From Methylobacterium sp. E-066 (GTDB lineage Bacteria > Pseudomonadota > Alphaproteobacteria > Rhizobiales > Beijerinckiaceae): DNA of 64,000 nucleotides. Where the stretch lies: assembly GCF_022829635.1 (NCBI RefSeq), contig NZ_JAKSYO010000182.1:1-64000 (forward strand), given 5' to 3'. Below, piece by piece: positions 52,727 to 61,653 of this stretch; positions within the stretch are counted from its first letter, which is position 1; every line of letters starts with the position of its first letter. The notes below the pieces were generated by a model. The model made no database searches. It was not told the DNA's origin and saw only the letters and a program-made list of their open reading frames with translations. The position numbers and the translations under genes were made by a program.

Positions 52727-53761
52727 TCAGGCCCGATGAACCCGCGCCTCATGCCCGTGCGCCGGGCTGGCGGCCGCTTGGGCTGGGGCGTCGGTTCGGG
52801 TGCGCCACAGGCTGTACAACACGCCGATCGCCAGCAGCGACAGGGTCACCACCAGGGACACCCAGGGCTGCACATGGATCAGCCCGAACGTGTCGGCGAC
52901 CACGATCTTGGCGCCGATGAAGATCAGGATGAAGGCCAGCGCGGTCTTGAGATAGGCGAACCGGTCGACCATCGCGGCGAGCGCGAAGTAGAGGGCGCGC
53001 AGCCCCAGGATCGCGAAGATGTTGGAGGTGTAGACCACGAACGTGTCGGTGGTGATCGCGAAGATCGCCGGCACGCTGTCGACGGCGAAGATCACGTCGG
53101 CGCCGTTGACCAGAACCAGCGCCAAGGCGAGCGGGGTGAACCACAGGGCCTTGCGGCCGGTGGCCGGGTCGGGCCGGCGCACGGCGAAGTGCTGGCCGTG
53201 CAACTCGGGGGTGACCCGGAAGGTCTTCTTGATCCAGCGCACCACGGCGCTGTTTTGGAAGTCGCTCTCCTCCTCGGGCCCCGAGAACAGGATTTTCAGG
53301 CCGGCGAAGATCAGGAAGGCGGCAAACAGCGACAGCACCCAGTGGACCTGATGCACCAGGGCCGCGCCGAGCCCGATCATCAGGCCGCGCAGCAGCACGG
53401 CGGCGAGGATGCCCCAGAGCAGGACCCGGTGCTGGGCGGCGCGCGGAATGCCGAGCGCGGCCAGGATCATGGCGATGACGAAGACGTTGTCCATCGACAG
53501 CGACTTCTCGACCACGAGGCCGGTGACATATTCCTCCCCGGCCTGCGGCCCGAGATACCACCAGATCCAGCCGCCGAAGGCGAGGCCGAGGGCCAGGTAG
53601 AAGCCGGTCAGCAGCAGGCTCTCCCGCACGCCGATCTCGTGCTCCTTGTCCCGGTGCAGCAGCCCGAGATCGAAGGCCAGCAGGCAGCCGACCAGGACGT
53701 GGAAGCCGAGCCACATCCACAATGGCTTACCGAGCCATTCGACGGTGAGAACGTCCATCAT
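52727..53761 (-). CDS. TerC/Alx family membrane protein
   Basis: A 344-residue protein with about nine helices. VEKSLSMDNVFVIAMI and VNGADVIFAVDSVPAIFAIT contain the acidic pairs typical of TerC/Alx Mn2+ exporters. A long cytosolic loop (KKTFRVTPELHGQHFAV) is normal. No yybP-ykoY riboswitch motif was recognised in the leader, only a perfect GC palindrome at 53811-53830. Confidence 0.92.
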   Translation of the reverse strand: MMDVLTVEWLGKPLWMWLGFHVLVGCLLAFDLGLLHRDKEHEIGVRESLLLTGFYLALGLAFGGWIWWYLGPQAGEEYVTGLVVEKSLSMDNVFVIAMILAALGIPRAAQHRVLLWGILAAVLLRGLMIGLGAALVHQVHWVLSLFAAFLIFAGLKILFSGPEEESDFQNSAVVRWIKKTFRVTPELHGQHFAVRRPDPATGRKALWFTPLALALVLVNGADVIFAVDSVPAIFAITTDTFVVYTSNIFAILGLRALYFALAAMVDRFAYLKTALAFILIFIGAKIVVADTFGLIHVQPWVSLVVTLSLLAIGVLYSLWRTRTDAPAQAAASPAHGHEARVHRA

Positions 53762-53810
53762 GTGCGGGACCTGATGCGATTCCGGAAGGAAAGCATCGGC
53801 TCCGACATCA

Positions 53811-53830
53811 CGGGCGCTGAACAGCGCCCG
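53811..53830. other. Perfect palindrome in the TerC leader
   Basis: CGGGCGCTGAACAGCGCCCG folds fully on itself 50-70 bp upstream of the TerC ATG, in the 159-bp gap after sugE. It could be an attenuator, or the 3' hairpin of the sugE transcript. No T-run follows on either strand. Confidence 0.5.
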
Positions 53831-53920
53831 CCAGAGGGGCCCGCAGCCGATAGGGGCGAGTTAAGCGGGCGAACCGGGCGAATCAAGGGCACGGACGCGG
53901 CGACCGGATGATCCCGCGTC

Positions 53921-54241
53921 TCACGCGTCCCCGGAGAGCTTCATCAGCACCAGGCCCGAGACGATCAGCGCCGCCGCTGCGATCCGCAGGGGGCTCGCGC
54001 TCTCGCCGAGCATCAGGATGCCGAGCAGGAAGGCGCCGACCGCGCCGATGCCGGTCCAGACCGTGTAGGCGGTACCGAGCGGCAGGCTGCGCATGGCGAA
54101 GGCCAGCAGGACGAAGCTGCCGAGGGCGGCCGCCACCGTCACGACGCTCGGGATCAGCTGGGTGAAGCCCGCGGAGCGCTTCATCGCGTAGGCCCACACC
54201 ACCTCCAGCAGGCCGGCGGCGAGCAGGATCAGCCAAGCCAC
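53921..54241 (-). CDS. sugE: SMR family transporter SugE/Gdx
   Basis: A 106-residue four-helix protein. Glu13 in LLAAGLLEVVWAYAMKRS is the proton/substrate residue; the WAYAMK variant marks the SugE/Gdx branch, which exports guanidinium. It starts 10 bp after the stop of the DHA2 exporter, so it is the second gene of an efflux operon. No guanidine riboswitch was recognised. Confidence 0.9.
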   Translation of the reverse strand: MAWLILLAAGLLEVVWAYAMKRSAGFTQLIPSVVTVAAALGSFVLLAFAMRSLPLGTAYTVWTGIGAVGAFLLGILMLGESASPLRIAAAALIVSGLVLMKLSGDA

Positions 54242-54251
54242 GATCGGGTCC

Positions 54252-55772
54252 TTACGATGGGGTGTCGGTGGCCGGCGCGCGGCCGGGCTTCGCCGCGGGA
54301 CGCTCGCCCAGCGGGCGCTCTTCCATGTAGGCGAGGAACCCGAAGGCAGCCACCAGGCCGAGGCAGGCGGCCGCGAACACGGAGCGGAAGGTCAGGGCGA
54401 GCTGTGCGGGGTCGCCCCCGCGGATCAGGCTCTCGACATCGTGCCCGGTCCCGGTGGCGCCGCCGAGCACGATCGTCCCGAAGGCGGCGACGATCAGGGC
54501 ACCACCCAGCGAGCGGAAGAAGTTCATCGCCGCGGTGGCGATGCCGAGCTGGTGCGTCTCCACTGCGTTCTGGATCGCGATGGTGGAGAGCGGCAGGATC
54601 GTCCCGATCCCCATGGAGAGCAGGGCGAACAGCACCTCCATCAGCCAGAACGGCAGCGCCCGCCCCTCCAGGGCGATGACGGCGCAGCACACGATGCTGA
54701 GGCTCATCATGGCGAGCGGCAGGCGCTTGTAGTGCCGGAACAGCAGCATCGACCGGCCCGACAGCGTCGCCCCGGTGACGGTGCCGACCATCAGCGGCAC
54801 CAGGGCCATGCCGGATTCGCTGGCGGTGAGCCCGATCACGCCTTCGAGGAAGATCGGCACGTAGATGGTCAGGCCGATGAAGGTGCCCATCGCGAAGCAG
54901 GCGGACAGGGTGGCGCTGTAGACCACCCGGTTCTTCAGCACCTCCGTGGGGATCAGCGGCTCGGCTGCGGTGGCGAGGCGCGCCGCGAACAGGCTGCCCA
55001 GCACGGCGGCCAGGGCGAGCAGGCCGAGCACCGGCGCGGAGCCCCAGGGATAGCGCACGCCGCCCCAACTCAGGGCCAGCAACAGGGTGGTCGAGCTCAG
55101 CACCAGCAGGACGGCGCCGGGATAATCCAGCGTGTGGCGGCGCTCGTTGCGCGGCAGCAGCTTCAGTTTGGCGTTGGTCAGCGCGAAGGCCAGGAAGCCG
55201 ATCGGCAGGTTGATCCAGAAGATCAGCGACCAGTGCAGATGCTGGGCGAAGAAGCCCCCGAGCAGGGGCCCGGCCACCGAGGCCGCCACGAACACGCCGG
55301 CGATCACCACCTGGTAGCGCGCCCGCTCCTTGGGCGGCATGATGTCGGCCAGGATGGTCTGCGACAGGGCGATCAGCCCGCCGCCGCCGATGCCCTGGAG
55401 GCCCCTGGCGAGCGCCAGGGTCACCATCGTGGGGGCCACCGCGCAGGCGAGCGAGCCGAGCACGAAGGTCGCGATGGCGATCAGCAGCATGATCCGCCGC
55501 CCGTGGATGTCGGACAGCTTGCCGTAGAGCGGCGTCACCGCCGTGGAGGCCAGCAGGTAGGCGGTGACGATCCAGGGGAGGTTGGCGGCGTCGCCGAGAT
55601 CGAGCCCGATGGTCGGCATCGCGGTCGCCACGATGGTCTGGTCGAGGGCCGCGAGCAGCATCGCGGTCATCAGGCCGAACACGATCGCGCGGATCTCGAC
55701 CGGGCTGAGGCGGTCCCGGGCGGCGGGGGCCGGCTGCGCCGGGAGCCCGGTGACGGCGATGGGACGACCCAC
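54252..55772 (-). CDS. DHA2 (14-helix) drug exporter, EmrB/QacA type
   Basis: A 506-residue MFS pump. Motif LAALDQTIVATAMPTIG and motif A GKLSDIHGRRIM are in the N-half; ARGLQGIGGGGLIALSQTI (motif B/C) and HWSLIFWINLPIG follow. GTG 55772 with AGAGGT upstream gives MGRPIAVTGLPAQ. It is followed by sugE. Confidence 0.92.
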   Translation of the reverse strand: MGRPIAVTGLPAQPAPAARDRLSPVEIRAIVFGLMTAMLLAALDQTIVATAMPTIGLDLGDAANLPWIVTAYLLASTAVTPLYGKLSDIHGRRIMLLIAIATFVLGSLACAVAPTMVTLALARGLQGIGGGGLIALSQTILADIMPPKERARYQVVIAGVFVAASVAGPLLGGFFAQHLHWSLIFWINLPIGFLAFALTNAKLKLLPRNERRHTLDYPGAVLLVLSSTTLLLALSWGGVRYPWGSAPVLGLLALAAVLGSLFAARLATAAEPLIPTEVLKNRVVYSATLSACFAMGTFIGLTIYVPIFLEGVIGLTASESGMALVPLMVGTVTGATLSGRSMLLFRHYKRLPLAMMSLSIVCCAVIALEGRALPFWLMEVLFALLSMGIGTILPLSTIAIQNAVETHQLGIATAAMNFFRSLGGALIVAAFGTIVLGGATGTGHDVESLIRGGDPAQLALTFRSVFAAACLGLVAAFGFLAYMEERPLGERPAAKPGRAPATDTPS

Positions 55773-56043
55773 GTGTCTGACCTCTGGTCCGGGCTGCACG
55801 GCCGTTCGCATCCGGTGCGGATGGCGGCTCGGCACGAAGGAGGGGAGCGTCGATGGCCCTCGCGCGGAGGTTGCCGATCTACGCAAGGCGGAGAAAGGAG
55901 AAGAACCTATCTTTGGGGCGTTTTGGTTCCTAGCGCCGCACCAGTGAACCTGCACGGCGCGCAGCGCACGGCTCCCCTCTTTCCTCGCCCCTCCCCGGCC
56001 CTTCCGCTTGACAGGCACGGGCGGCCTGCCGCTCTCCAGGCGG

Positions 56044-57276
56044 ATGCCGGACGACATCAGGGACATCGCCCAAGATATCGCTATCGTGGGTGGCGGCCCG
56101 GCCGGGCTGGCCGCGGCCGAGGTGCTGGCGCAGGCCGGCCGGGCGGTCACGGTCTACGACCGGATGCCGTCTGTGGGCCGCAAGCTGTTGATCGCCGGGC
56201 GCGGCGGCCTCAACCTCACCCACAGCGAGCCGCGCGCGGACTTTTTGGCGCGCTACCATCCCGCCGGCCACCTGGACGCCGCCATCGCGGCTTTCCCCCC
56301 GGAGGCGCTGCGGGACTGGTGCGCGGATCTCGGCGAGCCGACCTTCGTGGGGTCGAGCGGGCGGGTGTTTCCCACGAGCTTCAAGGCGTCGCCGCTGCTG
56401 CGGGCCTGGCTGGCGCGGCTCGACCGCCTCGGGGTCCGGATCCGCACCCGCCACCGGCTCACGGCGATCGCCGAGGGTTCTTTTCAGTTCGAGACGCCCG
56501 ATGGCCCGACCGAGATCCGGCCCCGGGCGACCCTGCTGGCGCTCGGCGGGGCGAGCTGGCCGCGGCTCGGCTCGGACGGGCGCTGGGTGCCGCTCCTCGA
56601 AGGGCTCGGGGTGGAGGTCGCGCCCCTGGAGCCGGCCAATGCCGGTTTTACCGTGGCGTGGTCCGACCTGTTCCGGGAGCGTTTCGCCGGGGCGCCGCTC
56701 AAGCGGGTGGCGCTCGCCTGCGACGGCATCACCGTGCGGGGCGAGGCGGTGATCACCGAGGCCGGGATCGAGGGCGGGGCGGTCTACGCCCTGTCGCGCC
56801 ACCTGCGCACGGCGATCGCCGCCCGGGGAAGCGCCCGCCTTCGCGTCGACCTGCGCCCCGACCTGACCCTGGAGGTTCTGGCCCGCCGCCTCTCCGGCGC
56901 CCGGCCTGGGGATTCGGCGGCGACCCGGCTGCGCAAGGCCGCGGGCCTTTCGCCGGTGGCGGCGGGCCTGCTGCGCGAGGCGGCCGGCCAAAACCTCCCG
57001 GCCGAGCCCGAGGCGCTGGCCGGGCTGATCAAGGCCGCCCCCCTCGCCCTCATCGGCTCGGCCCCGATCGAGCGGGCGATTTCGACGGCGGGCGGGGTCC
57101 GCCTCGACGCCCTCGACAGCCGGGCCATGCTGCGCGCCCGCCCGGGCCTGTTCCTGGCCGGCGAGATGCTCGACTGGGAAGCCCCGACCGGCGGCTACCT
57201 GCTCCAGGGCGCCTTCGCGGGCGGCCGAGCCGCCGCCGCCGGGATGCTGGACTGGCTGCGCGAGACCGGCGGCTGA
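56044..57276 (+). CDS. HI0933/BaiN-like flavoprotein (TIGR03862 type)
   Basis: A 410-residue FAD protein. The dinucleotide fold is IAIVGGGPAGLAAAEVLAQ; the family motif GRKLLIAGRGGLNLTHSEP follows. The C-terminal FAD closure is LFLAGEMLDWEAPTGGYLLQ. Reaction unknown; relatives reduce bile-acid enoyl groups or modify rRNA. ATG 56044 is used. Confidence 0.9.
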   Translation: MPDDIRDIAQDIAIVGGGPAGLAAAEVLAQAGRAVTVYDRMPSVGRKLLIAGRGGLNLTHSEPRADFLARYHPAGHLDAAIAAFPPEALRDWCADLGEPTFVGSSGRVFPTSFKASPLLRAWLARLDRLGVRIRTRHRLTAIAEGSFQFETPDGPTEIRPRATLLALGGASWPRLGSDGRWVPLLEGLGVEVAPLEPANAGFTVAWSDLFRERFAGAPLKRVALACDGITVRGEAVITEAGIEGGAVYALSRHLRTAIAARGSARLRVDLRPDLTLEVLARRLSGARPGDSAATRLRKAAGLSPVAAGLLREAAGQNLPAEPEALAGLIKAAPLALIGSAPIERAISTAGGVRLDALDSRAMLRARPGLFLAGEMLDWEAPTGGYLLQGAFAGGRAAAAGMLDWLRETGG

Positions 57277-57413
57277 TCGGGGTGATAGCGCCGCCTGGAG
57301 CTCGGATCTGCGCGGCGGGGTCCTGATCTTTTTTAACGAGGGCGCTGCCTTGAGAGGCGATTCCCTCGCCCCGCGGGGACAGAGCGGCCTCACACGTCTC
57401 CGCTCAAGGCGCG

Positions 57414-57550
57414 GGTCCCCTCTCCCGCACGGGAGAGGGACAGGGTGAGGGATGCGACCTGTCCGGAAAGACCTGGTCCCTCACCCCAGCCCTCTCCCGC
57501 ACGGGAGAGGGGGCGCGTCGCGGCCTGCACAAGCCGATGTGTGGACATCG
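57414..57550. repeat. Dispersed palindromic repeat, family B, copy 3
   Basis: Nearly identical to 35448-35550 for 100 bp, then extends to CACAAGCCGATGTGTGG, which matches the left part of copy 1 in reverse. The rest of 57277-57615 shows no gene; a T-run near 57329 follows the flavoprotein gene. Confidence 0.85.
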
Positions 57551-57615
57551 GAGCCTGTGCGGGCGTGGGAGGCGCCAGCGTCGCTTCGATGAGAGATGTG
57601 TGACACCCGCAACCC

Positions 57616-58434
57616 TCACGGCCGGGTGCAGAACCCGACGATCCCCGAGGCTTCCGCCGGGCAGGTGGCGCCCTCCCCGTCATAGACCGGGGTGCCGGCC
57701 TTGAGGCAGTGGGCGGTGACCAGGATCTCCTCGGCCGGGCATGTGATGGTGCAGCCGCCCGCGCAGTCGGACTTGCGCACGGCCCGGAGGGCGGAGGCGC
57801 CGGCCTCGCCCCTGGCCCCTGCCCCGCCGACCGGGCCGGGCTCGCCCTTGGCCCCCGGCTCGCCCTTGATACCGGCTTCGCCCTTGGCGCCCTGATCCCC
57901 CTTGGCCCCCGGGAGTCCCGGAGCGCCAGGCTCACCCTTGAGCCCCTGGTCGCCCTTGGGACCCGCATCACCCTTGGGACCCGCATCGCCCTTCGGCCCC
58001 GCCTCCCCGGGCGGCCCCGCGGCGCCCTGCGGGCCGGGCGGCCCCGGGGGGCCTTCGGCGGCGCAGTTCGCGATCACGGCCTCGCGTTCGTCCGGCTCGG
58101 CCTTGAGGGTCGCCACGCAGGTCGGCGGCCGGTAGGGGACCCGGAAGGTGAAGCGCCCGCGCCGGTCGGCCTGGATCGAGATGTCGTCGTCCAGGACCAC
58201 GATCGCCCCGGGCTTGCGCACCGAGCCCGAGATCCGCAGGTCGCCCGCCTCGATCCGGGCGTCGTAGACCATGATCGGCTGGCTCGGGACCGGGGCCTGC
58301 CGGGGCCGCGGCTTGACCGGGCGCGGGCGGCCTTCGGACGCATTCGGGGCGGCGGGCCCGGGATCCGGCGGCTGCTGGGCTGAGGCCGCTCCAGAGAGGG
58401 CGAGCAGGATCGTCAAGGCGAGGGCTGGGCGCAT
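57616..58434 (-). CDS. Secreted collagen-like protein
   Basis: A 272-residue protein. The signal peptide ends ASAQQ. A Pro-rich segment and a beta domain (about 53-110) precede about 28 Gly-X-Y triplets (residues 128-212), beginning GPPGPPGPQGAAGPPG, with many GPKGD/AKGE triplets. A Cys-rich C-terminal domain (CAGGCTITCPAEEILVTAHC) may trimerise it. Bacterial collagens form triple helices in surface or biofilm proteins; the role here is unknown. Confidence 0.88.
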   Translation of the reverse strand: MRPALALTILLALSGAASAQQPPDPGPAAPNASEGRPRPVKPRPRQAPVPSQPIMVYDARIEAGDLRISGSVRKPGAIVVLDDDISIQADRRGRFTFRVPYRPPTCVATLKAEPDEREAVIANCAAEGPPGPPGPQGAAGPPGEAGPKGDAGPKGDAGPKGDQGLKGEPGAPGLPGAKGDQGAKGEAGIKGEPGAKGEPGPVGGAGARGEAGASALRAVRKSDCAGGCTITCPAEEILVTAHCLKAGTPVYDGEGATCPAEASGIVGFCTRP

Positions 58435-58638
58435 GCTCGGACCATGTTGTGACGTGCAGGTTCGGTCGGCACAGCGGCGCAGGGCGGGGTTTTCCGGGAT
58501 TGGCCGAGACCGGGCGGAATTTTGTCGCGGTTTTTCATGGCGTTCGCCGCGCCATCGGCTCTTCCGGGTTCGCCGAGGGGGCGCAAGGTCGGATGGCGTC
58601 CTTCATGACCCGATTGGGCGCGGTCCGCCAGACCTCCG

Positions 58639-59034
58639 CTACGGTTGGCCGCAAACCGTGATCCAGGTGGGATGATCGGCACAGGGCGGCCGAAGGCGCC
58701 TGTTTCGGGCCGATTCCGGCGCGGTCGCAACAGCTTGGTGGCATCCCGCTTGTCCGCGAGGGTCGGGGCCAAGTGGGATGCGTCTTACCGCACCCCGGTA
58801 AAGGCGGACATCGCCGGGCTCCGGTCGCAGGCCGCAGCGGGCACAGTGTGACCGCCGGACCGCGTCCTTGTGGAGCGTCTCCGGCGGCAGCTTCGGACAG
58901 GTCCAGATCAACACGGCGAGCCAGCGGCAGCGGCGGTAACGCGTTTCGATGCCGTACCGGCGCGCGGCCTCCAGTTCGCCGAGCGCGGGCGCGCTCAGCT
59001 GCCGGAGCTGGTTCGCCGGTGCCCGAACCGTCAC
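58639..59034 (-). CDS. Possible small protein with two Cys pairs, low confidence
   Basis: A GTG at 59034 overlaps the AraC-type stop (GTGA), giving about 131 residues with cysteines in RRCRWLAVLIWTC and SHCARCGLRPEPGDVRLY, zinc-ribbon-like. The second half looks unstructured. It is the only candidate in 58435-59030, which otherwise shows nothing. Confidence 0.3.
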   Translation of the reverse strand: MTVRAPANQLRQLSAPALGELEAARRYGIETRYRRCRWLAVLIWTCPKLPPETLHKDAVRRSHCARCGLRPEPGDVRLYRGAVRRIPLGPDPRGQAGCHQAVATAPESARNRRLRPPCADHPTWITVCGQP

Positions 59035-60050
59035 TGCCTGGGCGGAGCGCCGATCGCCTTGTGTCGCGCGAGGCCGAGGTCCGGACTCGCGCACGGAACC
59101 TTCATCAAGGCCGCGTGCCGGTACTCACGCGGGGGCAGGCCGAAATGCGCCTTGAAGCGCTTGGAGAAGTGAGCCTGGCTGCTGAAACCGCAGTTGAAGG
59201 CCAGGATGCCGACCGGCAGATGGGCACAGCCCGGGTCGGTCAGGCGCTTGCCTGCCGCTTCCAACCGGCGATGCCAGATGTACTCGGAGATGTGCTGGCC
59301 GCGCGCGTGGAACAGCTCCTGCAGCCGACGGAGGGACACGCCGGTCGCGGCCGCGAGCTGGGGCGGATCGAGGGCCGGGTCGCCGAGATTCGCCTCGACA
59401 TGGGCCTTGGCGCGCTGGACCACGACAGTCCCGTGCAACGGTCTCGGTACGTCCTTGGCCAAGCGCTCGGCGATGCTGGCCATGATCAGGTCCGTGCCGA
59501 TGCCGACCATGCGGGTGGCGACATCGAGCGGGATTTGATCGCGGAGGCGGATCAGGTTGGTGATGAAGCTCGTCGCCAGACGGGTCGACGCGAGATCTGC
59601 CCCGATCGTCAGGGATGCGTAGAGCCGGGTGGGGCCGAGCACGTCCTCCAGGCGCTTGCGCGGAAGGGTCAAAACCAAAGTTTGGCTGTCGGCGCACGAT
59701 ATCCGCGCGGATGGCCGGCGGTCGTACACCACGAGGTCGCCCGGCCGCTGCACACTCTCCTGACCCTCCTGGATCCGCCGCGACACACCGGCGATCTTGA
59801 TCAGCACGTCGACCCGGTCCTGGTCGGCGCATCGCCGGATCAGACTGGGCGTCGCTTCGGTGCGCATGGCCGCCTGCGCCAGGGAGGTCATCACGAGGGG
59901 GCCGACGCGGGCAACCGTCAACTTGGCCTTGAAGGGCGTCTCGTCGAGCCGGTGCTGCTCGACGGGCATCCCCTGCTCGATCAGCGCCTCTCTCCAGCGA
60001 TCGAAGGCCTCCCGAGGATGCAGGGCGGCTGTCGAAAACAAGGTCCGCAT
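59031..60050 (-). CDS. AraC-family transcriptional regulator
   Basis: A 339-residue regulator. The N-terminal 200 residues resemble the AraC_binding_2 fold (VDVLIKIAGVSRRIQEGQES; VQRPGDLVVYDRRPS). The C-terminal HTH_18 pair contains GVSLRRLQELFHARGQHISE and GFSSQAHFSKRFKAHFGLPP, REYR. Ligand and targets unknown. Its start faces an AT-rich gap. Confidence 0.9.
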   Translation of the reverse strand: MRTLFSTAALHPREAFDRWREALIEQGMPVEQHRLDETPFKAKLTVARVGPLVMTSLAQAAMRTEATPSLIRRCADQDRVDVLIKIAGVSRRIQEGQESVQRPGDLVVYDRRPSARISCADSQTLVLTLPRKRLEDVLGPTRLYASLTIGADLASTRLATSFITNLIRLRDQIPLDVATRMVGIGTDLIMASIAERLAKDVPRPLHGTVVVQRAKAHVEANLGDPALDPPQLAAATGVSLRRLQELFHARGQHISEYIWHRRLEAAGKRLTDPGCAHLPVGILAFNCGFSSQAHFSKRFKAHFGLPPREYRHAALMKVPCASPDLGLARHKAIGAPPRQ

Positions 60051-60270
60051 ATGTCTGATTTATTACATTACGGGTATTTCATGACTCAGGTGCATAATCT
60101 CATCCGATCTGATTTGAAAGTCGAAAATATTCGGACGTTGCTCATTAGAGTTCGTGCAAAAACTTATAAAATGTTCTGTAGGAAAATTATTTATCCATTC
60201 GAATATTTATATTTGACGGAGGGTCTATTTTCTACTGCTGTTAGTTTATGAATTTCTCGGATCTATCACA
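60051..60270. other. AT-rich intergenic island
   Basis: About 220 bp, strongly AT-rich against the GC-rich surroundings. A 66-codon frame from ATG 60051 (MSDLLHYGYFMTQVHNLIRS...) stays open to 60251, but no ribosome site precedes it and no family is recognised. It contains the AraC-gene promoter and may be acquired DNA. Confidence 0.45.
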
Positions 60271-60279
60271 AATTGTTGA

Positions 60280-60633
60280 ACCGCGGTCAGATACCGTCGG
60301 GAAAAGCTGCGGCCGGCCTTCGACGGACACGTTCCGGGCTCAGCCGCCGCAGCGGACCGACGCTGCGCGGAGCGGATAAAACCGCGGGGCCTTTCGCCCG
60401 GTGCCGTTCTGAAGGTTCGGCTCCGCCCCGAAACCCATGGCGAGCCCGTTCAGATCGCCCGCCCGTACCAGGCCACGCGCCTCTGGAAGCTGAGGCGCCC
60501 GACCTCGTCGGTGGCGCGCCGGGCCTATCTTGCCCGGGTGATCGCCGAGCCGGTGCCGGCAGAGGCGCAGGGTTCCGCGGAGGCCGAGCCTGCGGCGGGC
60601 GCGTTGCGCGACCTGGCCGGGATCCGGAGGTGA
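60280..60633 (+). pseudogene. Possible gene fragment without start codon
   Basis: An open stretch of 118 codons with coding-like composition (e.g. RPYQATRLWKLRRPTSSVAR, RAYLARVIAEP) ends at TGA 60631 and has no usable start before an internal GTG. It may be the tail of a truncated gene next to the AT-rich island. No family recognised. Confidence 0.2.
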
Positions 60634-60815
60634 TGACATCCGAACTCGCGCAGAATGCCATTCGATTTTGCGCGTCACACCGGGCCGCGAACCCGGTCAA
60701 CCGCGGCTTTGGTCGCGGGCGGCCGGGCCGATTCCACCCGCGTCCACATCCATCCACAGGCCAAGCCGCTGGCCCGGCGTCCGATTCAGGCATCGTGCGG
60801 AATCGGTTTGTACAT

Positions 60816-60830
60816 GTTCCTGTTATGTTC
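60816..60830 (+). promoter_or_regulatory. LexA (SOS) box upstream of imuA
   Basis: GTTC-CTGTTAT-GTTC fits the alphaproteobacterial LexA site GTTC-N7-GTTC exactly, ending 31 bp before the imuA ATG. It should repress imuA-imuB-dnaE2 until DNA damage. Confidence 0.88.
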
Positions 60831-60861
60831 CTATCGTCCGGCATGATCGGAGCACGCGGAG

Positions 60862-61653
60862 ATGGGGCCGGACCCTGCGAACCAGACCGGGCGGGATCCC
60901 GCTTTGGGAAGCCCCCGGGAGCGGCTGGCGGCCCTGCGGGTGCGCCTGGCGGGTCCCGGCGGCCAAGCGGCACCGCGCCCGGTCCTGCCCCTGGGCCTGG
61001 AGGCGATCGACGCGCATCTGCCTGGCGGCGGCCTGGCCCTCGGGCCGCCGCACGAGATCGCCCCGATGGAGCCCGCGGATATGGTCGCGGCCCTGGGCTT
61101 CGCCCTGGCGCTCTGCGCCGCCCGGCTCGCCCGCACACAAGGCGCAGCGCTGATCGCCGCCGCGCCGAACCAGCCCCTGCCCCACGGCCACGGCCTGGCC
61201 GGCCTCGGCCTCGATCCGGCCCGGCTGCTGCTGCTGGAGGCTGGGGGCGACGCCGAGGTGTTTCGGGCGCTCGAGGCGGCGCTCCACGCCCGCGCCCTGC
61301 CGGTGCTCGTCGGCCTCCTCGCGGACGGCCTGCCGCTGAAGCCGGGCCGGCGCCTGCAGCTCGCCGCGGAAGGGGGGGCGGACGGCGACGCGCCGCCGCT
61401 CCTGCTGATCCTGCGGCCCGCCGAGGCCGGCCTGCCCAACGGTGCCGCCACCCGCTGGCGGATCGCCTCGGCCCCGGCCGCCCGGGACCGGTTCGGGACC
61501 CTGGACAAGCCGCGCTGGCGGGCGCGGCTCGAACGCTGCCGCAACGGCCGGGGCGGCGACTGGCTTGTGGAGTGGGACCATGCCGCGCATCGTCTGCGTC
61601 TGCCTGAGCCACTGGCCCGTGACGCGGCTGCGGCGGGCCGGTCTCGCGCCTGA
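60862..61653 (+). CDS. imuA: ImuA, SOS mutagenesis cassette protein
   Basis: A 263-residue RecA-like/SulA-like protein. Family parts are LPLGLEAIDAHLPGGGLALG, PHEIAP, and RWRIASAPAARDRFGTLDKP near the end. ImuA acts with ImuB and DnaE2 in error-prone bypass of lesions. It overlaps imuB by 74 bp. Confidence 0.9.
   Translation: MGPDPANQTGRDPALGSPRERLAALRVRLAGPGGQAAPRPVLPLGLEAIDAHLPGGGLALGPPHEIAPMEPADMVAALGFALALCAARLARTQGAALIAAAPNQPLPHGHGLAGLGLDPARLLLLEAGGDAEVFRALEAALHARALPVLVGLLADGLPLKPGRRLQLAAEGGADGDAPPLLLILRPAEAGLPNGAATRWRIASAPAARDRFGTLDKPRWRARLERCRNGRGGDWLVEWDHAAHRLRLPEPLARDAAAAGRSRA

Noticed and set aside
53762..53920. Manganese (yybP-ykoY) riboswitch before TerC
   Set aside because: The conserved core was not found; only a GC palindrome is present.
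54441..57326. A 961-codon frame antisense to the DHA2 exporter and overlapping the flavoprotein
   Set aside because: Gln/His/Arg-rich shadow of the exporter codons; no domain.
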